Below, piece after piece: positions 32,813 to 43,821 of a stretch of 64,000 nt of DNA. The translations under genes were made by a program, and so were the position numbers. The first letter of the stretch is position 1; every line of letters starts with the position of its first letter. The DNA is from Siderastrea siderea (lineage: Eukaryota > Cnidaria > Anthozoa > Scleractinia > Rhizangiidae). The stretch lies in contig OZ034971.1 of NCBI GenBank assembly GCA_964030785.1, positions 15,941,400 to 16,005,399 on the forward strand, written 5' to 3'. The notes under the pieces were generated by a model, which saw only the letters and a list, made by a program, of their open reading frames with translations, was not told the DNA's origin and did not search any database.

Positions 32813-35400
32813 CTGCAGAAGAAAGCAAAGTTATTGCCAGCATAACAACATAACCCAATAAACTCATAATCAATTATTTTCCCTCTAAAATGTATTGTGC
32901 TTTTCTTACAGTGCCAGCCAGCAGACAACAGGCAGTGCAACATGGGTCATCACTCAAAAGATGCTTGGAGTGACCTCCCAGACCACAATGCAAGTGACAC
33001 ATAGAGTAGAGAAGCCCAAGAAATATATCCTGTAATGTGAGACTAGAACTTAGAAAAGAGAACTACAGTATATATTTACCTTCACACATTTATTGCTACT
33101 CCCAAGGTGGGATTTTCAGAACTATTTTGAACTATCTTGAAACCTGGTCACCTCTCTACAATGGCCACCTTTTTGGCCACAGATGATGAATTCACTCAAA
33201 TACTCTCACGAAAACTTCCCCGTAATGGCCAACTATTTGTACAACAGAGAATTAATGCTGTCCAAGCGTCACTGGCTGTTGCAGAGAGGTTTAACTGTAA
33301 TTTTCCAATTTTGGGAAACAATGTTCACTGTTCATCAAAAGATACCACAGTGTCATGATACAAACCCACAAGCTTTATGCTTTAAATTTTATCATGTAGA
33401 AATAAGAGTATTGTATTGTATCATTGTGACATTCAGCTGAGTAACATCAAAAGATGTTGCGAGATAAACTGAGTATTATTAGCTGGAGTATTTGAGTTAA
33501 CAACTATGATTACAATAAATCAAGTCTTATGTTAATTTGTAAGTCATTAGATGGGCGAAGCAGGCCTTGGGGGCCTGTGCACCATCTTTAGTTCTGCAAA
33601 AACGTTACCATAGTAGGGTATTCAAGGTCATGATATTGGATTGGGGGTGGGGAACACAGAGGGCTTACCATATTTTCTGAATTAAACGCCCGTGACGCTT
33701 ATTTCAAACTGGCATGGTGGACCCAGCATTTCTTTGAATGAGCAGTTTATTTGGTTCCACCATTTTCTAAGAAAGGGTTATTATTCGTTCTTCTTCTAAA
33801 TCATAAGTTTATTATACAACAAACATTAAACGTCTGAGGGCCTTATATACCTGGCATTTATTCGGGGCCCGGCATTTAACCAAGAAAATATGGTATATGT
33901 GTTTTGACCTTGGTTTTCTTGGGGACTGGGCTGGGTAATTACTGCAATCCATCCACTAGCTACTCTTACATTTGGAGGTTTTTGGGGACCTTAGAGTTTA
34001 TTAGTTGATCAAAATTACATGCTTAAAAAAGGTGACTGGACCGATTATTGTACATGACAATTATCAAGAGGATTTTGGACATCATACCCATCAAAATACG
34101 CCATTTAGAAACTGAAAACAAAAAGGAAAGCTCTAGAATGCTTCATTGCAAATGGACGGCTTATCCAAATGTCGGCAACTGAAAAATGAGGCATACATTT
34201 CGAGTCTTGAACTTCCTGAGACTTTTTGAAGCATTTTCCCGGGGGAGGGGGCACTTGACTTATGTTTGGGTATAGGCGTGCCACTGAGGGTCCAAAATCC
34301 TGACCTTGTTTAGGACAAAAAATGCCCTAAAATACCAACCCTGTTTTGGAGAAACACCCTCCATTTTAGGTCCCTGTTTAGGACAAATGACACAATTTTA
34401 AAGTGTTTTAGAGATGGGCAAGTGCTCCAATCTGAGATTGCTGAATACTGTATAAGTCATATTTAATGACCACAATGGTGCTGCAACCACACCCTGTTTA
34501 GGGTAAGTTCAGACCCTGCTTAGGTCAGACTAGCAGAAAATTATATACCCTGTTCGGGACAGAGAGGCCAAAAACCACACCCTGTCTAGCAGCACGTCCC
34601 CATATAGGCCTTATAAGGGAGCACCCCCCCCCCCCCCCCGAGTAAATTACACACATAATAGTGAATTTATTTTGTTATGATTTGTGTGTGTGTGTGTGTG
34701 TAACTGAAACATCTGTCACCAGATCTGTCACTGAGTTCAAACAGAATGCGCCAATTTGTGCATTTGAAATACCACCTATATAAAGAGGAACCTAAAACCT
34801 TAGCATCTACACTGGGTTAATTTTGTCGAATCAAAATATTTAGCAGTGAAAACAAACTTAGACTTCAACAAAATTCAACAGATTTCTTTTTCGAGAAAAA
34901 CCTTTAACTCTGGGCATTTAGCAAGAGATTACTTTTGAGGAGTGGTCAGGGAAATATACAGGAAACACATTTTAAAAAAATGCACACCATTTCTAGCTGT
35001 ATTGCAAAATACTGAAAATGCGACGGTTGCATGAGAATTCAAATGTTTTATTCTAGTAACTTGACGGTTTGGTTGAAATTTTTTGCGGGTTTTCATTTTT
35101 GCAGGTGCAGCAGGGATTTGGATGTGTTATGGGGCATAACGTTTACTGCTGTTACGCCTCTGCTGTTGTACGATCACCGTCACCCCGTTCCATTAACACT
35201 GTCATGAGACACGTCAAAAGAAACACTTGCTTGAAGAATGTTGTCACATACTAGCAGAAATAGTGTACTAAGAACAAAATGAGATAGACTAAAATATAAA
35301 ATAAGGCGACCAAGTAATATCCGAATGTTTTCAATATCGTTTTATGGACTGTTCCCATACTAATCCTGAGAGTCACTCTCAGCAACTCGATCAGTGTACG
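32813..35400. other. CEP70 5' region; simple repeats
   Basis: The first CEP70 exon and promoter should lie here but were not identified. 33140-33300 carries a CCTCTCTACAATGGCCAC / GCAGAGAGGTTT inverted motif typical of a small MITE. 34290-34600 has loose copies of CCCTGTTTAGGACAAA. A poly-C run lies at 34625-34640 and a (TG)n run at 34683-34702. Confidence 0.4.
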
Positions 35401-35984
35401 GCATCAAAACTCAAAATTCAAAATCTTGAATTCAAAATTTTAGAAGAGGTCAGTGTAAAGTGAGGACTGCGGACTGCGAAGTAGTGCAGATTGCGGACCA
35501 GGGGTAAAATGCAGACTGCAGACTAAGGGTAAATTGCAGAATGAAGACTGAAGACTACAGACCAGCGGGGGTGGGGGGGGGGGAATGAGAAAAGAGACAG
35601 CCGGAAATACATCTACATTCATAGAAGTTCGTAGAAAGCTATTAAAATCTATTTAATATGTTCAAAATGTTAAATTGCAATTTTGATTTCGCGTCCTAAT
35701 ACGAAAGTTTGTTTACTAATTGAGAAGTAGAACAGTTTTTCCACCAAGGTCCGGAATATGTTGTTAATAAGAGTTTTGCTTCAACTTCAAGCCGTAGACT
35801 GTTCAAAATTTGCTCATACTATGCAAAACAACCTGTGTAATTAGCAAATAAGCTCTGACGGGAATAAAAGTAGAGTTAAATATCTCATTAATTGGAACCT
35901 GTAGTGTACCAAAAGATCGCCTTTTTTTAACAAATGAACTTTATTTGCGAACTAGCTGGGGTAAAAGTCAAATGCCGCCGGCTA

Positions 35985-36052
35985 CATGTAGTTCCCGGGT
36001 GGTCACCCATCCAAGAACTATCCCCACCGAACAGGGCTTAACTTTGCTGACA
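35985..36052 (-). repeat. 5S rRNA-derived segment, left arm
   Basis: The reverse complement reads AAGTTAAGCCCTGTTCGG…CTTGGATGGGTGACCACCCG, which matches the 5S rRNA internal promoter region (GAAGTTAAGC … TTGGATGGGTGACCGCC). The 5' part of 5S is absent, so it is not a functional rRNA gene. Confidence 0.75.
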
Positions 36053-36203
36053 GAAGAAATTATGGTACCTTGATCATGGACTGGTGTCTAAGAATTCAAT
36101 TAAAATATTTACCTTTTGATTAAAAATGCATATAATTGCACTTGAAAAAAATTGTGTTGGAGATAATGGTTAAAGCCATAATGATGACATTCTTCCGATT
36201 AGT

Positions 36204-36275
36204 GAAGTTAAGCCCTGTTCAGTGGGGTTAACACTTGGATGGGTGACCGCCCAGGAACTAGAAGGAGCCCTTGGC
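36204..36275 (+). repeat. 5S rRNA-derived segment, right arm
   Basis: Reads GTGAAGTTAAGCCCTGTTCA…CACTTGGATGGGTGACCGCC, a closer 5S match than the left arm. It points away from its partner across a spacer of about 150 bases. It could carry RNA polymerase III A, IE and C boxes, as in SINE3-type elements; this is inference. Confidence 0.75.
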
Positions 36276-36720
36276 ATTTGACTTACCTCAGCTACTTTGC
36301 AAATAAAGTTCATTCATAAAAAGGCGATCTTTTGGTACACTACAGGTTCCGATTAATGAGATATTTAGCTTGACATTTATTCCTGTCCAAGCTTGTTCGC
36401 TTATTACACAAGTTGTTTTGCGTAGTCCGATCAAATTTTGAACAATCTACAGCTTGAAGTTGAAGCAAAACTCTTCTATGAACAACGTATTCCAGAGAAT
36501 CTTTGCTGGAAAACTGTTTTACTTCCCAATTAACCGTAGTAAACAAACTTTCCTATTAGGACGCGAAAAAACAATTGCAAACATTTTGACCATATTAAAT
36601 ACATTTTAATAGATTTCTATGAACTTCTACGAACGCAGATGTATTTCCAGCTGTCTTTTCTCTCATTTTCCCCCTGGTCTGCAGTCTGTAGTCTTCACAC
36701 TGCATTTTACCCTTAGTCTA

Positions 36721-37294
36721 GCCAATACTACCCAATATTGAATATCTGAAGAAATGTTTTTGCTATAGTGGAGCAAAACTGTGGAACTTGCTTCCAGCAG
36801 CACCACGTGAATCTGAAACCCTTTCTGTCTTTAATAATAGAATTATTGCGCACACCTTTTCCTGATTAGAATATACGTACAAATAGTGTTAGTGATTAGT
36901 TATATATAATAAGCAATTTTAACAGTTTTAATCTTTTTATTGTAGCCACAGGTCCCTTTTAGAAATCAACTTTTGGTATTATGTTTTAGTATAATTGCTC
37001 GGGAGGTTATAGAGAAGTGCGCACTCTGATTGGTCGAGGATTACGTCATATCTTTCTATAATCACCCCGCACGAGGTGATTATAATACTGAAGCACTTAT
37101 TTTCAAAATGGACACCGCGCGATTTTTGATGTTTCTGGAGAAAAGAAAAAAGAAAATGCATTTGCTCTGATTATCACCTAGCAATTACACTAAAACAATT
37201 ACACTAAAACAATTTGCTTCGCCTTCGGCGAATAACTGTTAAATAGTTGATGGGGCAAGCGTGTATAAATAAAGTTTTACCTGCCTACCTACCT
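36721..37294 (+). mobile_element. LINE 3' tail and MITE debris inserted in the foldback
   Basis: 36765-36865 reads FCYSGAKLWNLLPAAPRESE TLSVFNNRIIAHTFS-stop. This matches the C-terminal end of CR1/L2-like non-LTR ORFs (YSGAKLWNxLPxxLR…FK). 37010-37200 holds CACTCTGATTGGTCGAGGAT and two GATTAT(A)ATCACC-type boxes in opposite orientation, as in small MITEs. Confidence 0.5.
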
Positions 37295-37439
37295 GGCCCC
37301 AGTTGTTCAAAAGTTGGATAGCGCTATCCACCGGATAAATCTCTATCCAGTGGATAACGCAATTGGTTTCCCTAACTCATCCACTGGATAGTGATTTATC
37401 CGGTGGATAGTGCTATCCAACTTTTGAACAACTGGGGCC
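37295..37439. mobile_element. Palindromic MITE
   Basis: A 145-base hairpin. The 46-base ends starting GGCCCCAGTTGTTCAAAAGT are inverted repeats with only one or two mismatches and a short AT-rich loop. I remember this type from several invertebrate genomes, but no name is assigned. Confidence 0.8.
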
Positions 37440-37529
37440 TGGTCTGTAGTTTGCATTTTACCTCTGGTCTGCAGTCCACAGTCCGCAGTCCACAGTCCAA
37501 AATCTTTGTTTTGCACTGACCGGTTCTAA

Positions 37530-38380
37530 AATCTTGAATTCAGGATTTGGCCTTCCAAAATCTTGAATTCAGGATTTTGGCCTTCCAAAACCTTGAATTC
37601 AGGATTTTGGCCTTCCAAAATCTTCACTGAATTCAAGATTTTGCATTGGCCTTCCAATTGCTGGTTTGCATGTGACGTCATAAAATCCTAAAATCAACAC
37701 TCGCTAGGCCTGCTGAATTTTTATGGTCAACAGGTGTAAGATGACATTAAAATATATCTTTTTACAAGTTTCCAGCTCGGTAGCGTCCTTCGTTTTTAAA
37801 CTAGAGCATTTTGAATTTTCGAGTTCTCCGTCGTACGTGACATCAAGATGGCGCCGTGACAAAGCTCTCTTGCTTGAAAAAAAGGCCTCTCCTTGGGATT
37901 TTTAGCAGTTTGAACATTTCAAGTATTAGGTGAGGTGTTTACGTGAAAGTATACTAGCTCACGAGCGAAAAGTAATCGCTTTCATAGCAAAAGTGAATTC
38001 CAGGTGTTTTCTTTGATATCCGGCCGCCATATTGGTGTACCACGGCGGTACACCAATATGGCGTCTCCATACAAAGCTCTATAAATTTGGGTGGAACGGT
38101 TTGGCAAATACCTCAAGAACACTGTACCGCACAGCCCTGAGACTTGGAGAAGTTGTTTATTTATTAAACTTTAACAACATTTGAAATTCTTGGCTTCTTT
38201 TATTGAATGGTTTCGAATTTTTATTTGTATGGCGTGACAGTGCAACCCGGCAATACCTTGAATTCAAGATTTTGGCCTTCCAAAATCTTCAATTCAGTAT
38301 TTTGGCCTTCCAAAATCTTTAATTCAGGATTTTGGCCTTCCAAAATCTTCAATTCAAAATCCTGAATTCAGGATTTTGGC
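37530..38380. repeat. Clusters of a 31-bp repeat around a spacer
   Basis: 37530-37660 and 38255-38380 each contain several copies of TTGAATTCAGGATTTTGGCC followed by TTCCAAAATC. The spacer contains GATGGCGCCGTGAC near 37845 and a TTGGTGTACC/GGTACACCAA palindrome at 38030-38057. No coding signal. Confidence 0.6.
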
Positions 38381-38599
38381 TTAACTCTAACTCCACGCCA
38401 TAACTCTACGAAAATAACTCTAAGAATGGCCATCCCCTATTATCTATAACTATTATTATAACTTTTCTGGAGATGTTTCCACCTCAGGGGTTATCCTGCT
38501 AAGTTTTTGCTATCTGTCTTTGGGGAGATAAACTATAACAACAGGTGCAAATGGTTAGCTAGGTACGATCGGTCACCTACACTAAGAGGAACTCTCATG

Positions 38600-39300
38600 T
38601 CCAATACTGCCGCACTGATACGGACCGTTATTTGTGGTTGACGGTCCATACGTTTTGCACAGACTGTCATCCTTGCTTACGGACCGTTATTTGCGGGTGA
38701 CGATCCCTACGTTTCGCACAGACCATCATTTTTGCTTACGGTCCAAATACAGAGCGGGCATCTCATTATCACACCAGGGCCAGCTGTTGAGTATGATCTG
38801 TACGTTTTGCACGGCCAGTTACCCTTCCTTATGGACCGCTATTTGTGATTGATGGTCCATACTTTTCGCACAGAGCATGCATTTCATTATCACACCGGGG
38901 GCAAACTGTTGAGCATGGCTGCTTTTGGCTCGGTGTTGCATACAGAATGAAATGAGGCAGTTAAGTCATGGGATAACGGCCGCTTTTGGCTTGGTATCAT
39001 AGCGTGTTTTCAATTGATAATTACAAAATAAGCCGTTATCTTGAATTGGTCTGTATATTGGAGCCATTTTTGAGGCCGCAGTCTTCGTCGGTATCACAAT
39101 GTCAATTATATATACCGAGCTGAATGCGGCCGTTATTCCATGACTCAGCGGCCTCGTTCCGTTCGGTATATACATGAACTCCAAGCACGGCCGTTATTCC
39201 ATAACATAATGGCCTTGTTTCGCTCGGTACATAGAAGAATACCAAACGCGGCCCTTATTCCATGACTTAACGGCCTTGTTTCATTCGGTACATAAAGAAA
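38600..39300. repeat. Degenerate tandem repeats
   Basis: 38615-38900 has about four loose copies of a unit of about 60-75 bases containing ACGGACCGTTATTTG, ACGGTCC and TTTTGCACAGAC. 39080-39295 has three copies of a unit of about 70 bases containing CGGCCGTTATTCCATGAC and TTCGGTAC. They diverge too much for a clean array. Confidence 0.6.
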
Positions 39301-39321
39301 GATAGAGAAAGTCTACATGTG

Positions 39322-39890
39322 GCCGTAACATTGTAACATCGCAACATCTTAACATTGTAACATCTTAACAGTGTAACATCTTAGCAGCATAACATCATAA
39401 CAGCGTAACATCTTAACAACGTAATATCGTAACATCTTAATATCGTAACATCTTAACAATTATAATATTGGACGACTAATAAGAAGTTGTGTGTACCGAT
39501 CGACTCATGTTTCAACAAACAGGTTAAATTAATGTAGTTATGTTGGTGGTAACATGGTGACAGCCTGTTTTTCTTGTGTTGGACTAACTGATTACCTATT
39601 ATTTTGGCAGAACAAGAATAAACATCGTCACAGCAAACACTATAAGTACATGAAAAAGTGTTAATTTTTCAACAAGCTGACAAGTGACAACTTTCTTTAT
39701 CGAAGTTTGCCAATAAATGTTGGATGAAAGGCAATCCTACAACCTTACGTCCAATATTACACACACATGAACCTGTTACGATGTTATATTTTATTATGCT
39801 GTTTTGGTTTTACCCTGGGTTTCTGTTCAGTACAATGTTACGTTGTTACGGTGTTATATTTGCTGTTACACTGTTATGATGCTATGACTC
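39322..39890. repeat. GTAACATCTTAACA minisatellite with inverted partner
   Basis: 39322-39465 is built of short units around GTAACATCTTAACA. 39770-39890 carries the inverse type (TGTTACGATGTTAT). Together they form a loose foldback around unique AT-rich sequence. Confidence 0.55.
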
Positions 39891-39901
39891 TAATTACACC
39901 A

Positions 39902-41131
39902 AACTAAGACCCCTTATTTTCTTTATTTTTACCAGAGGTTTTTTGAAAGGACCAAGGGCTCCCTTCCTTAGTATTGGATATATTTTTAATTACTGTTTAC
40001 AGTATGTAGTTTTAATTTCGAAAGTGAATTTGCAAGTAAAGTATTTGCAAAGAAAGAAGCTTGAAACATCTGCCATAAGCCCTTTGATTACAAGAAAAAT
40101 AAGAAATTTGGTTTTCACATTTGGCAAAGCAAAATGTCAAAATACACAAGTAAGGGAAATCTTCTTCAAAGTTAATCAAGTTTGACTTTCTGTGGAGGAC
40201 ACTATAATGAATAACCCAAACCAAATCTAGATATGTTAAGATCGATATTTAAATAAGCCATAAACAAGAATTGAGAAAATTTGGAGTTATGGCACATGTA
40301 GAGTTACGCCAAATAAGAGTATGCCTGATCATCAAAAGGTTCCTTTTCTTTTTGAATTTTTAAGTTCGGTGAACATCGCTACAGACGTGAAATTATCTTC
40401 CATTAAGACAAAAAGGGTGTTTCTCTTGATAGAAAGTATCCATGCACAAGTCATTTGTTGTAGACCCACCACGAAAAATGATGGCCATTTTTTGGAATGG
40501 TTTTGCGAATCTGAAGGGAAATTAAATGCAGACAGCTACACAAATCGGGGCATGTTAGGATTCTGTGTGCTAAACTTAGCCGAGGTAGATCACGCAAACT
40601 TTAGATATTTATGTCACTCGCGTGACACTTTCCCAAATCTTTCACAGATGCCACACCAAGAGAGCTTAAAGATTAAACTTAATTCACTGGTTTTAACCCT
40701 TTTAAAAGGACTTCACTTTAGAGTGTTCTCTATATGCTGCTACAAACGTTTGGCACTGGAAGTTAGACTGGTATTCTATACAGTTACAAACATTTGGTTC
40801 CTGAAGTAAAAATGGGTTATCGCTGTAATCTGACAAGCGTAAAGCAAAATTGAAGGTCTAAATCAATTTTCGCTGAAACGAGAACCCAACAAAAGTGAAA
40901 ACAGTGCCAGTTATATCGCCTCATTTATTGGAGGATGGGAACAAATGACTGGAAATAAGGGGATAAAACTGGTGTTTAATTACATGTTTTATCACCATTC
41001 AAACAGTGTTTCTAATCAGCTTTAGAAAGATTACAAAAAGGAACAGGATATTTTCTCAACAAAACATAACATAACACTGCCGTAACAATTAAGATCCTGG
41101 TAAAAATAATGAAAATAAGGGGGTCTTAGTT
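39902..41131. mobile_element. 1.2-kb element with 37-bp inverted ends and one ORF
   Basis: The left end AACTAAGACCCCTTATTTTC…TTTTTACCAG is repeated inverted at 41094-41130 with about two differences. No clear target duplication. It contains the unrecognised ORF at 40321-40809. A damaged copy of the same end lies at 41250-41330. Confidence 0.6.
40321..40809 (+). CDS. Unrecognised 162-codon ORF in a TIR element
   Basis: Starts ATGCCTGATCATCAAAAGG and runs 162 codons to TAA. I recognise no family. The middle has Cys- and His-containing stretches (VICCRPTTKNDGHFLEWFCE, DHANFRYLCHSRDTF) but no standard zinc-finger spacing. The C-terminal third is hydrophobic and basic (LLKGLHFRVFSICCYKRLAL, VRLVFYTVTNIWFL), possibly one membrane segment. 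It is the longest ORF in this element and lies centrally between its inverted ends. It may be a chance ORF in AT-rich DNA, the second exon of a transposon gene, or a captured gene. Confidence 0.3.
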   Translation: MPDHQKVPFLFEFLSSVNIATDVKLSSIKTKRVFLLIESIHAQVICCRPTTKNDGHFLEWFCESEGKLNADSYTNRGMLGFCVLNLAEVDHANFRYLCHSRDTFPNLSQMPHQESLKIKLNSLVLTLLKGLHFRVFSICCYKRLALEVRLVFYTVTNIWFLK

Positions 41132-41639
41132 ATCAGCTCTTAGTTTTTGTTTTTGCAAAAAAATAACAGCCTGGGAACACAGACGTACTTCTGAAACGAC
41201 AGCCAGAAATATGTCTGCGTTTGCAGGCTAAAAAAATAAAGACACTGGCAAAAATAAAGAAAATAAAGGGGTCTCAGTTTTTGGGTCTTAGGTCTTCAGT
41301 CTTCGTTTTCGGGGGGTCTTAGTTTTCGCTACAACCATGTCACAACTGGAAGGCCTAGCGAATGGTGTCAAACTGATAATTGCCTTGGGAGAGCTAAAGA
41401 CCCTCACGTGTCCTTACTAGACGTTATTTGATTGTTACTCCAGGTGCTCTATAAATTTGTACATAGTTCCTTATTAGTTTGCCTTAAGGTGAAAGAATCA
41501 AACAAGGTTTTTCCTTACTGTCTTTGGAGTCTCTTCATTCTCTTCATCATCTAAAGAAGATAACAGCAGACACAAACAACACATTAGCAGCACAAACTGG
41601 TATACACTTGTATATAGCTCCCAACACTACTATCAATAC
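41132..41639. other. MITE end fragments
   Basis: 41170-41230 contains ACAGACGTACTTCTGAAACG … TCTGCGTTTGCAGGCT, a paired end motif seen in anthozoan MITEs. 41250-41335 repeats the AAAATAAAGGGGTCTCAGTT end motif of the neighbouring element. Confidence 0.4.
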
Positions 41640-42140
41640 TGTAAATGGTTTGAACTCAGGAGTCATATCATAAGTCGGTAAATTATGATCGTCCGGGTGA
41701 GTGTAGTCCTGAGAAGGACTGTTTATGGTGACATTGACTGACGTTTCGAAAACCTGAGTGGAAGTCATCATCAGAGTCAAGTGAACTGTGAATTGTCAAT
41801 AGATGTTATGTCTCTGGTCGTTGTCCTGATTGGTTGACGTTCTCGTGATGTTATATATTGGTCGTCTGTCAGTTAAGCCATGATGATATTGGCTGTGAAG
41901 ACTGTTAAACGTGATTGGTGCGTTTTGATCCGTCTTTTGTTAATTAAATGTCCGTTGGTCTATTGTTAGTCAAATAGGTCAGTTTGTCTATTGTTTGTCT
42001 GTCTTGTTATTGTCGGCAATAAGTCGTTTGAAAGGTGCAGGTAGCTAAATAAGTGTATGCCGTTTGTCTCACAATGTAGTCACTTCAGTTGTAGATCGCG
42101 ATGTTTCGACTGCTTTCTGCTAGTCTGCATCAGGCGATGG
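41640..42140 (-). mobile_element. Penelope-like terminal region with hammerhead-like motifs
   Basis: Sequence downstream of the minus-strand Penelope ORF. The minus strand at about 41780-41735 has CTGATGA (41774-41768), a stem-like GACTTCC…GGTTTTC, then CGAAACGTC. A second, weaker motif at about 42135-42095 has CTGATGC … GTCGAAACAT. Hammerhead ribozymes have a CUGAUGA…GAAA core and are known from Penelope-like elements. 41680-42040 is repeated inverted at 47580-47970. Confidence 0.5.
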
Positions 42141-42270
42141 GGTCGACTGGTTGCACGTCTCCATACGAATCATGATGGTCGGCTGTGATTGGTTAATTTC
42201 GATCCTCATTGTTCCACTGTGAAGTTGTTTCCCGAGAGGTCCGATTTGAAGTTGTTCCCTCGGCGGTTCG

Positions 42271-43030
42271 CTAATGTACGAGTCTCCTGTCGTGTTTTTT
42301 AATCGTTGGTATCCACACTTCAGGAATTTCAATTTCGTTGTCCCTATTGATGTTATCAGAGTGAAGTCTTATGTGGATAGCTTCCTTGACCCTACGGGCG
42401 TACCAGTGTGAGTCTCGATCAATAAACTTTACCTCGTTCCAAGGTGGGTGGTGGCCGGTCTTATTGGCATGCTCAGAAATGACGGAGGTCTGGGTATGGG
42501 CGAGACGTATATCCCTGTCATGCTCTTTGATCCTCTCCTGCACAGATCTTCCTTTTTCGCCAATGTAGACTTTTCCGCATTCACAGGGAATCCTGTAGAC
42601 TACGCTGTCTTGTTTAGCCAGATCGACAGTGTCCTTTGGTCGCACTAAATGTGACCTAAGTGTCGTGTCGGACTTGAAGACGGCGGGAATACCTTGTTGT
42701 TGTAGGCAGCGGCAAAGAGGTTCTGATACTACTTTGATATACGTCAAAACCGCGGTGGACTTAAATTCTGTCTCAGGCTCTACCCTGGGGGCTGCTTTTC
42801 TTGTCCTGGTGAGTTTCTGCACAAAGGAGGAGGGATAACCATTAGAAACAAGGACAGATGACAGATGTTTCTTTTCCTCAGAGATGACTGATGGTTTGGT
42901 CACGAGGTGCTTCGTCCGGTTGTACAGACACTTAACAATACTGCATTTTACTGATTGAGGGTGGTGCGAATCACACGCCAGGTACTGGTCAGTGTGAGTT
43001 GGTTTTCTGTAGATGCTGGTGGTAAGGCAG
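42271..43030 (-). pseudogene. Penelope-like element A: RT end and GIY-YIG endonuclease
   Basis: From high to low coordinate, the minus strand reads TSIYRKPTHTDQYLACDSHH (RT thumb region), then an open 210-codon stretch to 42271. That stretch contains DSVVYRIPCECGKVYIGEKG, RSVQERIKEHDRDIRL, a conserved SEHANKTGH and DRDSHWYARRVKEAIHIR. These are GIY-YIG nuclease motifs (here VYRIPC…VYIG, then R-x(3)-R-x(2)-EH) of Penelope-like retroelements. The RT catalytic core is missing, so the copy is 5'-truncated. Confidence 0.8.
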
Positions 43031-43099
43031 CCGTCCGGTTCTCTAGAAACTGACGATCTTATTCTCTTTCTCGCTTTCCATGGTAAAGCGGATGGTGGG

Positions 43100-43815
43100 T
43101 TACTGACTGTAGGAAGTAGTAGCTCTTGGCAACGGCTCAGTGGTGTTTGTTCTAAGTTAGTAAACCAGCTTTCCAGAGTGATTCGTTGATAGTAGTCTGT
43201 TCTGTAGGTAACGCATTCACCAGAGTCCCAGTCGATGCTGTGGTTTGTTTTTAAATGGTGCTCAACAATGTGATTGTTGTATCACCATTTCTAGTCACTC
43301 GTTTGTGTTCAGTCAGTCGGACGTTCAAATTCCAGCTGCCGGCCTCACCAATATAAGTGGCCTGGCAGTTGCAGCATTTGATCTTCTAAACTGCTCCCCG
43401 TCTGTCACTTGGTGCGTCTTTGTCTTTAACGTTCGTCAGTAGTTGTCGTAAACTAGTGATAGGTTTGCGGGCAACGCGGATAATGTAGGACTGTAGGATT
43501 CGTGCGATAGTCGCAGAAGTCCCTTTGATGTAAGGTATGGTTGCAGTAGTGACAGGTGTCGCGTTAGTGTTCCGTTCGGAGTTTCTGTAAGAGTTGTGTC
43601 TAATAAAGTCCCAGTTATAATTGTCCTTGTTGAAAACATTGATTTCGTCCGTTAAGCTGTTGGGTGAGTCACAAACTAGTTGCGCACGTCTTGTCAGGGT
43701 CCGTAAAGTCATAGCTTTGTGAGAAGTAGGGTTGTAAGGTGATTGGTTGAGTAGTCTGTCGGTATGTGTCGGTTTTCTGTAAATTATTGTCCGTAGTTTA
43801 TTGTCTACTTCACTC
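43100..43815 (-). pseudogene. Penelope-like element B: distal RT and GIY-YIG (decayed)
   Basis: The minus strand at 43810-43390 reads EVDNKLRTIIYRKPTHTDRL and, further on, NPTSHKAMTLRTLTRRAQLV, which is Penelope RT. It continues into a GIY-YIG remnant (CCNCQATYIGEAGSWNLNVR, LTEHKRVTRNGD) and a tail with stops near 43200. The frames shift around 43390 and 43250. The proximal RT half of the same element is at 45683-46385, cut away by the LINE insertion between them. Confidence 0.75.
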
Positions 43816-43821
43816 ATATTG

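Larger units (their letters stand above)
35410..37570. mobile_element. Long foldback element with 5S-like centre
   Basis: The left arm (35410-36110) and right arm (36160-37570) are diverged inverted copies. Matching pairs include AGAAGTTCGTAGAAAGCTAT with its inverse near 36610-36640, AAAGATCGCCTTTTTTTA with AAAAAGGCGATCTTTT near 36320, and outer AAAATCTTGAATTC blocks. CAGACTGCAGAC-type tracts lie in both arms. The right arm is split by foreign sequence at 36721-37439. No transposase. Each arm carries a 5S-rRNA-derived segment close to the centre. Confidence 0.75.

Noticed and set aside
35985..36275. Functional 5S rRNA genes
   Set aside because: Only the internal-promoter part resembles 5S, in diverged inverted copies inside a foldback element.
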